Part shown: positions 44,042 through 54,143 of the stretch, piece after piece
Numbering within the stretch: the stretch's first letter is position 1
Layout of the letters: each line of letters begins with the position of its first letter
Assembly: GCA_029961685.1 (NCBI GenBank)
Contig: JARWKL010000005.1
Coordinates: 11,746,164 to 11,810,163, forward strand
DNA: 64,000 nt
Reading direction: 5' to 3'
Origin: Aristolochia californica
Taxonomy: Eukaryota > Streptophyta > Magnoliopsida > Piperales > Aristolochiaceae
Made by a program: the position numbers and the translations under genes
Notes under the pieces: model-generated
What the model was told of the DNA's origin: nothing
Seen by the model: only the letters and a program-made list of their open reading frames with translations
Databases searched by the model: none

Positions 44042-44190
44042 CTTGTTCTTGGGCTGATGAGGTGGCTTAGATTCTGTCAGGATGAAGAAATCCTCTTCAA
44101 TCTCCTCTTTAGAAAACACAACTGAGAACTTCCTTCTGTGTTTCTTCTCTCCATTGACCAACTCATGAATGAAAGCTTTCACATGCAACA
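44042..44190 (-). pseudogene. DUF1639-like exon or gene fragment
   Basis: The minus strand reads RKFSVVFSKEEIEEDFFILT, then ESKPPHQPKNK, closely patterned on the conserved core of plant DUF1639 proteins (KFxxxLSxEEIEEDxxxxTGSRPxRRPKKR). The open frame continues to about 44190 and stops after a GT-containing AACAAG|GTGAGAG at 44041, a good splice donor. No neighbouring exon was found. Function of the family is unknown to me. It is probably an isolated exon of a dead or dispersed gene. Confidence 0.6.
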
Positions 44191-45248
44191 ACCAATGCTA
44201 AAAAAACTTGTTTTTTGAGTTTTAGTTGATTTGTTTAGGAGACTTGCCTGGTTTTTGTTATACCTAGATAAGGACAATACTTTGCAAATTAGACACTTAA
44301 TGGAGTCACATTGAAATGAATCTAAACATTGTCTGTCTTGGTTGCTGAGGCTTTCTCTTGTTGGTGATATTTTGTGAATGTGATAGATGTAAGGCTAGGC
44401 ATTAACCTTATTGTAATCCAAGGCATATGGTTGTTTCCTTATGAATTGCATAATATTTCCGAACAAACGATGATTTAAGAAAATATTGATGAAAATATAG
44501 AGAAAAAAGAATAAAGATGGTAGATTTTTATTCTTGAAAGATGCAATTGCTTTTTTGTAAAAAATAAAATAAAAAAGAAAGGTTCAAATCCAAAATAATA
44601 TTTAATCAACAATTTGTTAACTACATAACTATTGATTACTAATTATTGCTTTTTGTATATATATGTGAACCTCCAATAGCTACAAGTTATTGCTCACTAA
44701 GCTAAATGTATGAGAAGCTGAAAAATATCTGTTTTCTGGATTGTTAAACATAATTTTGTTAATTATTTCTCAAAAGAGTAATTTTCACTTCAAAGAGGAA
44801 TTTTTATCTTTTTACTTTCACCTACTAGCAAAATCAAGGTTATTTGCTTCTTTACGATATTTAAGTTGTTTTATTTTTCATTCTCTATAAAAGGATGAAT
44901 CAGTAAAAAACTAAAATTCTGGTAATTAGCTTTCAACAAGAAGATTTTTCAAAGAAGAAAAAAAATCTTCATAGAGAATAAATTGACAACTTATGATGAA
45001 AGGATATAGTGTGCTCTAGTTTTTGCTGGTTTTTACTATTTAAGGGTAGGGGTCAGACACAAAATGCATCCATCGTCTTTATCTAACTAAGCAAGAAATA
45101 CCTGCAATACTTGTGGTTCTTTTGTGGTGCTTTACTATAGTTCTTGATGGATGTATTTCTGTAGAGTGCTTCAAAGCATTTGGTTAGCAGCATATATACT
45201 AACATTTAAGTTTTTTAAATAGCTTAATTGTGTGCTTTCTACGGGTTT
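44191..45248. other. AT-rich non-coding sequence
   Basis: No gene recognised; if the DUF1639 fragment is a real exon, an intron could lie here. Nothing else seen. Confidence 0.45.
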
Positions 45249-45778
45249 TGTTGAATTTAGGACCCCCTTGATAATATCTCGAGCAAGGTGAGTGAGAAAG
45301 AAAAAGCCCAAGAAGGAGAGAGAGAGCTCTCAGGTAGAGAGGAGAGAAGAAGAAAAGAAGAAGAAGAAGAAGGAGAAGGAACTTTACACGAGAGAGGGAG
45401 AGGAGAGAACTCTTTGCATTGATTGATTTCATCATGAGTAGAAGCTCATCTATTTATAGTGGAGTGATAGAATTTATGTACACTTACAAAAGATAAAACT
45501 TACTCAAATTCTAACTTAAATTCTAATCCTTCTATAAGGACGTGACGTCTTGGCTAGAGATGCTAGCTCGTGTTGTATCTTTCCGGGTCCCACTTGATCT
45601 TCCAGCTCATGTGATAAAGATGCCATGTTGTGGTATCTTTGTGGGTCCCACTAGATCTTCAATTCTGCCAACTCATGCCAGCTCATGCCAGCTTGTGTAC
45701 TGACTCCTCTTGGCTTCTCACATCCTCATGGTGGATCCCATCAACTCGTGCAACCAAGGTGGGTCCTACATTGTAACA
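45249..45778 (-). repeat. 3' LTR of copia D1
   Basis: 530 bp, plus-strand ends TGTTGAATTTAGG and CATTGTAACA; shares GAGAGCTCTCAGG(T)AGAGA and GGTGGGTCC motifs with 1274-1859. Confidence 0.9.
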
Positions 45779-47760
45779 CTCCTTGTCAAGTTGGGGGTGT
45801 GAAAACATCGTAGATGCCTAACTTGCTATAGATGGTGGACAAAATTTTATGAGTGACTGGTTTGGTGAGAATGTCTGCAACCTGGTTCTACGAAGATATA
45901 TGCTTGAGAGATAAGATGCTTTTATTGATTTTTTCTTGTATGAAGCGGCAGTCTACTTCAATATACTTTGTTCGCTCATGGAAGACTGGATTCAATGTGA
46001 TGTGTATTGCTGCCTGATTATCACAATATAGGTTCATAGGAGCTTCTTTGTAGAATCCTAGTTCAGTAAGAAGAGATTTGATCCATAGGAGTTCACTGAC
46101 TGTGTGTGCCATGGCTCTGTATTCTGGTTCAGCACTAGACAGTGCAATTACATTATGTTTCTTGCTTCTCTATGTAACCAAGTACCCTCCAACGATCGTA
46201 TAATATCCAGAAGTAGATTTTCTGTCATCAAGGGATCCGGCCCAGTCCGCATATGAGAATCCTTTGATGTTGAAGTGACCATGATTTTTATAGAGAAGCC
46301 CTCTTACTGGTGCTCCTTTCAGATATCGCAATATCCTTTCCGGTGGTTTCCAATAACTGGGTTGTGGGTTCTGTATATATTGACTTACCACACTGAGTGC
46401 ATATGAAATATCTGGCCACGTTATGTAGAGGTATATAAGTTTTCCTACCAATCTTTGATATTTTTTATATCTACCTCTTCTTCAATACTTGCACATAATT
46501 TTGTATTTGAGTCCATAAGAGTTTCTCCTGGTCTGCATCTCATCATTCTGGTCTCCTCTAGTAGGTCAAGGACATACTTCCTTTGAGATAATACAATTCC
46601 ATGTCAGGATTGTAGTACTTCAATACCCAAAAAATATTTGAGCAGTCCGAGATCCTTTGTCTTGCATTCTGCACATATCCTTTCTTTTGTTTTCTGGATG
46701 CCCACGGGATCACTACTAGTTATAATAATATCATCAACATATAATGCCAAAATTACCTTGCCCTTAGTTGTGTCTTTAATAAAGACAGAGTGATCTCCAG
46801 AGCGTCTGTGAAATCCTGCCCGTATGAGTGTTTGGCTAAAATTTTCAAACCATGCACGAGGAGACTTTTTCTAACCATAGAGAGATTTTTTAGTCAACAT
46901 ACGGACTCCCCCTCAATCACATACCCAGGTCGTTGTTGCATATAAATTTCCTATTTGATATCCCCATTCAGAAAGGCATTCTTTATGTCAACTTGATATA
47001 CCTACTAGGAAGAGTTAGGTGCCAGAGATAATAACACATGTATCGAGTTCATTTTTGCCACTGTCGAGAAGGTTTCCTCATAATCAATGCCATAACATTG
47101 TGTATAGCCTTTAACAACGAGGTGAGCCTTCAACCGAGACACGGACCCATCCAGATTGTGTTTCACAGTAAACAACCATTTTGTAATTGACGAGTTTCTT
47201 CTCTAATAGAAGTGGGACTAGAGCCCATGTCTGATTTTCATAAAGTGTCTGCATTTCTTCATCCATTGCCACCTTCCACCTTGGATGTTTGAGAGCCTCC
47301 AGATATGACTGTGGTATAGATATGGAGGAAATAGCAGAGAAAAATTGACAACATATAGGAGATAGACAATGATGAGACACAAAATTTGATATGGGATGAG
47401 AAGTAGAGGGCATGGTGCATGATTTGGGTTATTTTTCTTATGGCAATAGGATGAGTATCATATTGTGGTAAAAAATAACTAGAGAAGAGGAACTTACCTC
47501 TGTGGGATTTGTAAACACAACAAGTGTAGTGTCATCCAGTATTTTTGAGGGTTAAGTAATTTCTGTAGCACGGGGCACAACCGGTCGAGGAGAACTTGGT
47601 AATGAAGATAAACCTGGAGGAGCATTGTCAGAATAATATGGAGTCTTCAAAAGATGTGACATCCCTGGACACAAGTAAACTACGAAGAGTGGGATTATAG
47701 CAAATATAACCCTTTTGTGTGCGAGAGTATCCTAAACAGATACACTTCATAGATTTGGGA
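45779..47760 (-). pseudogene. Copia RNase H, RT and integrase tail of D1, broken
   Basis: Minus-strand frames show HTVSELLWIKSLLTELGF, LYCDNQAAIHI and KYIEVDCRF (RNase H, 45888-46112), SYADWAGSLDDRKSTSGY (46170-46451), a decayed RT around 46600-47100 (VDDIIIT-like near 46735) and MDEEMQTLYENQTWALVP (47111-47413, start of RT). Integrase-tail sequence, CLGYSRTQKGYICYNP-like, sits at 47700-47755. Many stops. The polypurine stretch lies between 45779 and 45795. Confidence 0.85.
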
Positions 47761-48352
47761 TCAAGTTTACTGTGTTTTGGGGAGGAAATATGGACAAAAC
47801 ATTGACCCGAAGACTTTCAAGGGTAGTGAAAAAGGATTGATCCTCTTCATCAGTAAATAATTTCTTTGGTGTTGGTGTGGTAGACTGATCCTCTTTTGTA
47901 TCACTCACTAAGGCTTGGTTAGCCTTATTCTCGTTTGGTTTGCCATTGGCTTTATATCCCACAATAAGTGCATTCCTTCCCATTTGTTCTGTCAAACCCT
48001 TTCCTTCCACCTCTTCCTCATCCTCCTCAATAATTTATGCACCGGCCTCGACCTTGGTCAAATGATGGTCCCCTATGTCCAGAGTACATAGCGGATGATA
48101 CTTTAGTATTAGAGGAAGAACCGTTTAGAATACAAAGAACTGTGGCACATCCATCATCGAAAGTGGGAACCGCAAAAGAGCTAAGAAGTTGACTCTTAGC
48201 AATTTCAAGATATGATTTAATATTAGAAAGGCATATGGCAGTGACTAAGGCTTCTTTTTATTTGTCTTGGACAGAGATATCCGTGGAGGTAGGCTGGGCT
48301 ATCTTCCATTCTTGAAGAAGATCTCTAAAGCAAATCAAATATTCATGGATAT
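47761..48352 (-). pseudogene. Copia Gag of D1, C-terminal part
   Basis: The frame 47747-48010 and upstream sequence give the end of Gag; a CTYCG-like knuckle remnant is near 47965. At about 47760 the sequence passes directly to the integrase tail, so protease and the integrase core are deleted. It is cut at 48352 by the chimeric element. Confidence 0.75.
48348..48352. repeat. Target site duplication of the chimeric element (GATAT), left
   Basis: GATAT at 48348-48352 and 52694-52698, directly outside the two LTRs. Confidence 0.92.
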
Positions 48353-48707
48353 TGTTATGAACACAATAACATTATTATTTTATTGTTTCTCTTTAATTTA
48401 CTTTATTTATTTTAATTTTTGGCCATAGTGGTATTTTTGTAATATTTTATCTTAAACCCTAACAGGGTGAACCCTATTTAAGGGGTAAAAGTAATGAGAA
48501 AGACATGCATTGATTTTAGGTCAATTTTAGGCTAAACAAGCTTGGAGCTCTCCTTGACGAGTTCTAGAGTTTTCAAGCTTCCCTTTGGCTTGATCTTTGT
48601 TTTCATCTCCATGTCTCCCTACAATTTCACCATGTCTTTCTACAATTCCCCATAGCCGAACAGGAACTGTAACCACGAATCCTTGTGTCAGAGCCGGGAC
48701 CATAACA
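48353..48707 (+). repeat. 5' LTR of the chimeric element
   Basis: 355 bp, TGTTATGAACACAATAACA ... GGGACCATAACA. It contains CCCTATTTAAGGGG, a possible TATA region. Confidence 0.93.
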
Positions 48708-48754
48708 ACTGGTATCAGAGCGGGAACACATTAATATCAGAGCAGGGTTCTCCG

Positions 48755-49246
48755 ATGAAAATCAGCAAAAGTGAATTACTGGAGTTGATCCTCAGATGTC
48801 AGGAAAAGAATTACAGAAAATTTGATGAGATGTTTGAGAGGCTCTCTAAATTTAATCTCGATATAGAGAGGTTGAATGGGAGGATGGACAACATAACAAG
48901 TCTAACGAGTGGAAGGAACACAACGCCGACACAAAGCGGAGGGGGAGATAAGTTTGCCACGAGAGAGAAACAAACTGCTGATGTCGCTCGAGACGCTGTC
49001 TCGGAAGGGCAGGAGACGCAAGAAATCAAAGAGCCCTCTATCTCTCCAGCGGTGGAGAAATCCAAAATTGGGGACACAAATCAGAAATCGGACTCCAAAC
49101 TTCCAAAATTTGACGACAGGGACCCGGGAAATCCAAAATCGGAGGGGTTTTCTGCTAACACCGCGTCGGCGTTGGACAAATTGGGTGAGACCTCAAATCC
49201 GAACTCACACCAACAAGGCTCACGACAAGCAAAACACCTTGCCTAA
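48755..49246 (+). CDS. Leader ORF, Gag-like N-terminus of the chimeric element
   Basis: The open frame starts upstream in the LTR (48683) and runs to 49246. The Met near 48755 is the more likely start, giving about 163 aa. It begins KISKSELLELILRCQEKNY, followed by a leucine-spaced helical stretch (FDEMFERLSKFNLDIERLN), then a polar, low-complexity tail. The helical start fits a Ty3 Gag N-terminus, but there is no capsid core or zinc knuckle. It is followed by overlapping short frames to 49465 of unknown nature. Confidence 0.5.
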   Translation: MKISKSELLELILRCQEKNYRKFDEMFERLSKFNLDIERLNGRMDNITSLTSGRNTTPTQSGGGDKFATREKQTADVARDAVSEGQETQEIKEPSISPAVEKSKIGDTNQKSDSKLPKFDDRDPGNPKSEGFSANTASALDKLGETSNPNSHQQGSRQAKHLA

Positions 49247-49878
49247 CAGGAGAAGGTAATATTTCCGGTGTGTCTTCCGACCGGGATGTGTTTCCGAGAG
49301 CACTCTGTCTCGGCAAATCTCCAAGCGGCGAAGCCTCCAAGGGCCGCTGTTCGCCACTGGAGAAGGGGGAGACTCCGTCGGCTCCATCAGACAAATTTCC
49401 GTTCAACCTCGCCCTTGGCAGTCCAGCGGGGAACCACCATCAACGTCTTTTGGGGTAAGCTTTGAACATGGCTTCAATCGATATGTATAATTTTTTTTTT
49501 CCGTGGGGCTGAAGGGGCTACCAGGGGCTGAGCAGCAGCACCGTTGCTCGAAATTTGGGGACGACAGTTCTCTGTTCCGTGACGTAGAGAAACAGTACCC
49601 AATTGAAGGTATTCGGGCTTGGGTGTATGAATTTCGACATGTAATTTTTCTGGGGATGCCGGCATTCATAGAAATAATTTTATGGGGACTGCTGGAAATT
49701 TTTTTTTGGAGGGATAAGTTTCGCTGTTGATGAGCACACTCACTGTGCGTGGGTTCGTTGCTCAATTGACACGATGAGGCTGTTTAATTTTTCAATTGAC
49801 GAGACCAGTGTGCATGTCCCGTATATGTCTGTGCTTAATGGGATGCTCCTACATGATAAGCACGTTAATTTTGAGAAT
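49247..49878 (+). other. Sequence of unknown origin between gag-like ORF and HSP90 piece
   Basis: Several open plus frames (49268-49465, 49503-49730, and the first 35 codons of 49774-50295, which includes HVPYMSVLNGMLLHDKH). The protein-like composition suggests gag remnants or a third captured fragment; I do not recognise any of it. Confidence 0.35.
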
Positions 49879-50902
49879 ACAGCTTTCGTTGAGAAAATGC
49901 AAACAGGAGGCGATCTGAATCTCATTGGGCAATTTGGAGTTGGTTCCTACTCGGTATATTTGGTTGCTGATTATGTTGAAGTTCTCAGCAAACAAAACAA
50001 TGACAAACAATATCTATGGGAGTCTACCGCTGACGGAGTCTTTGCAATCTCAGAGGACACATGGAATGAACCATTCGGTCGTGGTACCGCGATCAGATTT
50101 CATCTCAGGGATGAAGCTGGTGAATATTTGGAAGATGACAAATTGAAGGAATTGGTGCAAAGATACTCTACATTCATCAACTTCCCCATCTATCTCAAGG
50201 CAAGCCAGGAGGTTATGAGTCAGAAGTTCCAGCAGATGATGATGAATCAAATGAAGATGAAGCAACTGCATATTCATCAAAGGAGGAAGAAGTAAAAGAG
50301 GAAGATTGTGAGAAAAAGCCAACGACAAAAAAAGGGAAGGAAACAACTTCTGACTGGGACGTCATGAATGATGTGAAGGCCATATGGCTGTGCAATCCCA
50401 AAGAGATTACTAATGAAGAGTACTACAAATTTTACCATTCTCCTGCAGGTGATGTAGTGTTCAAAGTTGTTCTGTTTGTTCCTCCTCAGGCTTCACCTGA
50501 TTTGTATGAGAGTTACTTCAATACCAACAAAGCCAATTTGAAGTTGTATGTGCGAGTCTTCCTCTTAGATGAATTTGATGAGCTTCTTCCAAAATATTTA
50601 AGATTTTTGAACCACTCAATGTGTCTCGAGAAATGCTTCAACAACATAGCAGTTTGAAGACAATAAGGAAGCAACTCATCAGGAAGGCACGGGACATGAT
50701 CCGTCGTATGGCTCATGAGGATCCTGATGAGTTTTCCACTGGAGATAATATAGCTGCACTCAGTGATGAAGTGTTGTTGAAGAGAGGATCCTATACTAAG
50801 TTCTGGAAAGAGTTTGGCCACTCCATAAAACTAGGCATCATCGCGGATGTAACGCACAGGAGAATGACACCAGGGTAGAAGGACATCTTTGACATTACTG
50901 GG
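49879..50902 (+). pseudogene. Captured HSP90 (endoplasmin/HSP90.7-like) fragment
   Basis: Starts inside the N-terminal ATPase domain: FVEKMQTGGDLNLIGQFGVG, then SVYLVADYVEV, WNEPFGRGT and the endoplasmin-typical DEAGEYLEDDKLKEL. It continues into the middle domain (NDVKAIWLCNPKEIT, LYESYFNTNKANLKLYV, DEFDELLPKYL, SREMLQQHSSLKTI, YTKFWKEFG) and ends at KDIFDITG. Plant HSP90 genes of this class have many introns, but none is seen in about 1 kb, so an mRNA source is likely. Decay: FGVGF reads FGVGS, about 20 residues are missing after FYHS at 50450, frames shift near 50290 and 50610, and there is a TAG at 50877. The native protein is an ER chaperone; this fragment is not functional. Confidence 0.88.
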
Positions 50903-51907
50903 ACTTCTGGTACAGAGGATGGAAGAGGGAAAGTGGCAGCTCTGCTGAAGCAACAAGGAGTTGATGTTAACGGAATGGTAAAACGTGGTCCTGTCGTTGT
51001 GGATGTTCCTCCCTTGCTGGAACTTGGTGGAAAAGTTGAGGTCTGGTGCATCAATGGCAGTGCCAAGACTCCAATTCCCAAGGAGGAGATTGGTAAATTT
51101 TATAGTGGAGATTGTTATATTCTTCTTTACACATACCATTCTGGTGAAAAGAACGAAGATTATTTCTTCTGCTGCTGGATGGGAAAAGCAAGTACTTAGG
51201 AAGACCAAATGATAGCTTCTAAGTTAGCTACTACAATGCATAATTCCTTGAAAGGGAGGCCAGTTCAGGGTCAAATCATTCAAGGAAAGGAACCACCACA
51301 ATTTATTGCCATCTTTAATCCCATGGTTGTCTTGAAGCGTGGCCTCAGTTCCGGTTACAAAAAGTATGTAGAAGAGAGAGCTCTAACAGATGAGACTTAT
51401 ACTGCTGATAGTGTTGTTCTAATCAGAATATCTAGTGCATCTGTGCACACCAATAAAGTAGTTCAAGTTGATGCTCTTGCAATGTTACCAATTGCTTCCT
51501 CTTGCAATCGGGTTCTTCTATTTTCACTTGGCATGGAAATGACAGTACAATTGAATAGCAACAGTTTGCTGCCAAGGCTGCAGAGTTTCTCAAGCCTGGA
51601 GCTGCATTGAAACATGTGAATGAAGGAACTGAGAGTTCTACTTTCTGGTTTGCTCTTGGTGGAAAACAAAGTTATACAAGTAAAAAACCCCCCATAAGGG
51701 CCTGTCAGAGATCCCCACTAGTGTACCTTTTCACTCCATAATGGGAAGTTGAAGATCACTGAGGTTTTTAATTTCTCTCAAGATGATCTATTGACTGAGG
51801 ATATACTTCTACTTGATACACATGCTGAAGTTTTTGTGTGGGTTGGTCAGTCTGTGGACTCCAAAGAAAGGCAAAATGCCTTTGAGATTGGCCAGAAATA
51901 TGTAGCA
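50903..51907 (+). pseudogene. Captured villin fragment, fused in frame to the HSP90 piece
   Basis: Reads [102 protein letters not shown], then after shifts [26 protein letters not shown] and [18 protein letters not shown]. This is the region between gelsolin repeats 3 and 4 through repeat 6 of a plant villin (VLN2/VLN3 type), an actin-filament bundling and severing protein. The junction with HSP90 is within [10 protein letters not shown] (50900-50920) and keeps the frame. No introns are seen. A TAG at 51197-51199 and frameshifts near 51490, 51610 and 51690 break it. Confidence 0.88.
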
Positions 51908-52311
51908 CTGGCTACTGATTCTAGTCATTCCCAGGGGGCTGGTCATGATGTTGTTGCTGCCATGCTGGCAATGGGTAGGTAGTGAAACTTTGCCAATGGG
52001 GGGCCGCCATGAGGGGCTCTTTCCCACCAATCTAGGACTGAGGGAGGGCAGCACTGCTGCTGGACGAGATGTAGCGACATTTGGCACGCTTTCCAATAGT
52101 TGATCGACGAAGGCGAGATGTAGCGACATTCGGCACGCTTTCCTACGGTTGACCGACTAAAAAAAAATTGTTCCTAGAGGGAATGCTCCAGTTTTGGGCG
52201 TCCAGGGGCGGACAGAGATATCGCGGATGCCACTTGGGAACAGGTGGAGACGTCGGCATATAAACCCTACTTTCATGCTTGAGGACAAGCTCGTTCTTCT
52301 AGAGGGTGTAA
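51908..52311 (+). other. 3' internal region of the chimeric element
   Basis: After the villin piece, a short frame continues to 51982. Two direct copies of CGAGATGTAGCGACATT(T/C)GG start at about 52067 and 52109. From about 52190 a Ty3 remnant appears: DATWEQVET, then a LEDKLVL-like stretch (AGGACAAGCTCGTTC) and the polypurine AGAGGGTGTAA before the LTR. Confidence 0.7.
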
Positions 52312-52693
52312 TGTTATGAACACAATAACATTATTATTTTATTGTTTTTCTTTAATTTACTTTATTTACTTCAGTTTTAGGCCACATGGGTGTTTTTGTA
52401 ATATTTTATTTATAGGGGTATTTTTATAATATTTTATCTTAAACCCTAACAGGGTGAACCCTATTTAAGGGGTAAAAGTAATGAGAAAGACAAACATTGA
52501 TTTTAGGTCAAGTTTAGGTTAAACAAGATTGGAGCTCTCCTTGACGAGTTATAGGGTTTTCAAGCTTCCCTTGGCTTGATCCTCGTTTTCATCTCCATGT
52601 CTCCCTACAATTCCACCATGTCTTTCTACAATTCCTCATGGCCGAACAGGAACTGTAACCACGAATTCTTGTGTCAGATCCGGGACCATAACT
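52312..52693 (+). repeat. 3' LTR of the chimeric element
   Basis: 382 bp; matches 48353-48707 but has an additional block of about 27 bp around 52408-52440 that looks like a local duplication of TTTTGTAATATTTTAT, and its last base is T (CATAACT) where the 5' LTR has A. Confidence 0.92.
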
Positions 52694-53090
52694 GATATTG
52701 TCTCCTTGTTTAGTGGTAAACATCCGTTGGAGAATATCATATGGCCTGTGTAAGTTGTCAGAGCTAGAATGCACCTTAGCACATGTCTCACAAATTTGTT
52801 TAGCCATATCAAGATGAATAACATTGTTGGAGACATGTTCTTCCATACTGTTGATAAGCCAACTAATAACCAACGTATCATTCTTTAACTACTTGTTATA
52901 AAAAATATCCTCTCCATCAATATGTGGTCCACGATTGGTGAGGTCACCAAGGAGGTCTTTTGTGATAAGAAACCGATGAACCGATGTAGATCAACTCATA
53001 AAATTTGATACCCACTACAAGGGTATAGTGGTAATTTTGAGTATGTCACTCTTGTGACTCATGCTTTCTTCAATCATAAGAGGCAATTCA
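52694..53090 (-). pseudogene. Copia Gag of D1, N-terminal part
   Basis: The minus-strand frame ending near 52700 reads MVISWLINSMEEHVSNNVIH, then TCAKVHSS and a KQGDNI segment, homologous to the Gag at 58555-58720 and 54330-54510. It joins 48347 once the chimeric insertion is set aside. Confidence 0.85.
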
Positions 53091-53246
53091 ATTGGAAAAA
53101 AACTTCTCCAATCAATTAATAAAAAAAAACCAAATAGATGTCTTTAACCAACTCGGTTAATGGAGAGGCTTAGCATAAAAACTAAGTAATCATATTTAAT
53201 GAATAATCACTCATAAAAAGGCTCAGTACCATTCTTCTTTATTTGG
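53091..53246. other. Junction between D1 and C2
   Basis: AT-rich, no feature. The 5' leader and LTR of D1 should begin here but are not found. Confidence 0.5.
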
Positions 53247-53637
53247 TGTTGAAAGATGGGCTTAAGCCCACAAGCTCAATGCTAGAAGCCCACACGTCAA
53301 AGGAGTTGCAAAGTGGGTATTTATAGTATGTTCCATAAGGATGGCATGGGGATGTAAATACATTGTCTTAATATATCTTTTAATCTATTGAGTTGTAACC
53401 CTAAGGGCATTGTAACACTATAAATAAGAGCATTGGCTAAGAGGTAAGGCATTCAAGCCTTCTCCTCTCTTTGTGAAAACGTCCAGCCACCCTCTCTTCT
53501 CCCTTGACGCTTTCTCTCCTTCCCTTAATCCAAACTCTCCTCTCTAACGTCCTTCTCCTTTCTCCCTCTTCTCTCTCTTCTCTGCTTCTTCTTCCACTTT
53601 AACCTAGAGTCATTCTCATGGGGTCCTAACTTCTACA
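53247..53637 (+). repeat. 5' LTR of copia C2
   Basis: TGTTGAAAGATGGG ... AACTTCTACA, the reverse complement pattern of the C1 LTRs; contains CTATAAATAAGAGC as a TATA-like box near 53418. Primer-binding site TGGTATCAAAGATTGG follows at 53638. Confidence 0.9.
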
Positions 53638-54143
53638 TGGTATCAAAGATTGGTGGTTAGGATCCCTATTCAAGTATCTATGTCGTCCATTCAAGAAGTT
53701 GTGTATAGAAGGAGTTTTGCCATGAAGAGATAGGTAAAATCTGTTTTCTTTTTCATATTCTCTCTTTACGGTTTCCATTTTTTCCCTCTTCTTGAATTCT
53801 TGATTCACGTCAAGGCAATATAATCTTCATAAACATTGTGAAGATCTATCTTGTATGACTAAAATGATATTGTAGTCTTGATCATCTTGTAGCAAAATTA
53901 CATGATTGATCAAAGGTTGTTTTTTTCTGTTTTTTATTTGGATTCAGTTACCTTTATGTAATGGAAATCAAACATTGTTGATATGGGATTCTAGCATATG
54001 TTGCTGTCAATTCTATTATCTAACGTTATTCATGGGAGTGTGTTATGTTGTTGGATGACCGTTATATATTTGATAAAATTCTGGCACTCACTTCTACCTA
54101 TTATTTTTGTGTTTGAACTTCAACAATTGAATATTTTTTTTTT

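Larger units (their letters stand above)
48353..52693 (+). mobile_element. Chimeric Ty3-type retrotransposon carrying HSP90 and villin pieces
   Basis: A plus-strand unit bounded by LTRs at 48353-48707 and 52312-52693, flanked by GATAT. Next to the 5' LTR is TGGTATCAGAGCGGG (48710-48724), and AGAGGGTGTAA precedes the 3' LTR. It keeps a leader/gag-like ORF and, just before the 3' LTR, a Ty3 chromodomain-end remnant (ATWEQVE near 52222). No protease, RT or integrase is present. In their place are host-derived HSP90 (49879-50902) and villin (50915-51907) coding pieces without introns. Because LTRs and target duplication enclose the whole, it inserted as a composite and was mobilised in trans. Confidence 0.92.
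45249..53090 (-). mobile_element. Copia element D1, interrupted by a chimeric Ty3 element
   Basis: It has a 3' LTR (45249-45778) and minus-strand RNase H, RT, integrase tail and gag, with protease and most of integrase deleted near 47760. The gag is interrupted at 48352/52694 by a 4.3-kb element with a GATAT duplication and resumes at 52694-53090. No 5' LTR is present: at 53247 a plus-strand copia C2 begins, so D1 is truncated there. Same family as the solo LTR at 1274 and the elements from 57241 on. Confidence 0.88.

Noticed and set aside
45199..45435. 78-codon minus ORF with polyleucine in the D1 LTR
   Set aside because: It arises from GA-rich LTR sequence, similar to LTR frames elsewhere in the family, and is not a gene.
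49155..49765. Minus-strand ORFs of 83 and 120 codons in the chimeric element
   Set aside because: No recognisable domain, and the element's transcription direction is plus by LTR, primer-binding site and polypurine tract order.
50050..50401. Minus-strand ORFs opposite the HSP90 piece
   Set aside because: They are complementary shadows of the well-matched plus-strand HSP90 sequence.
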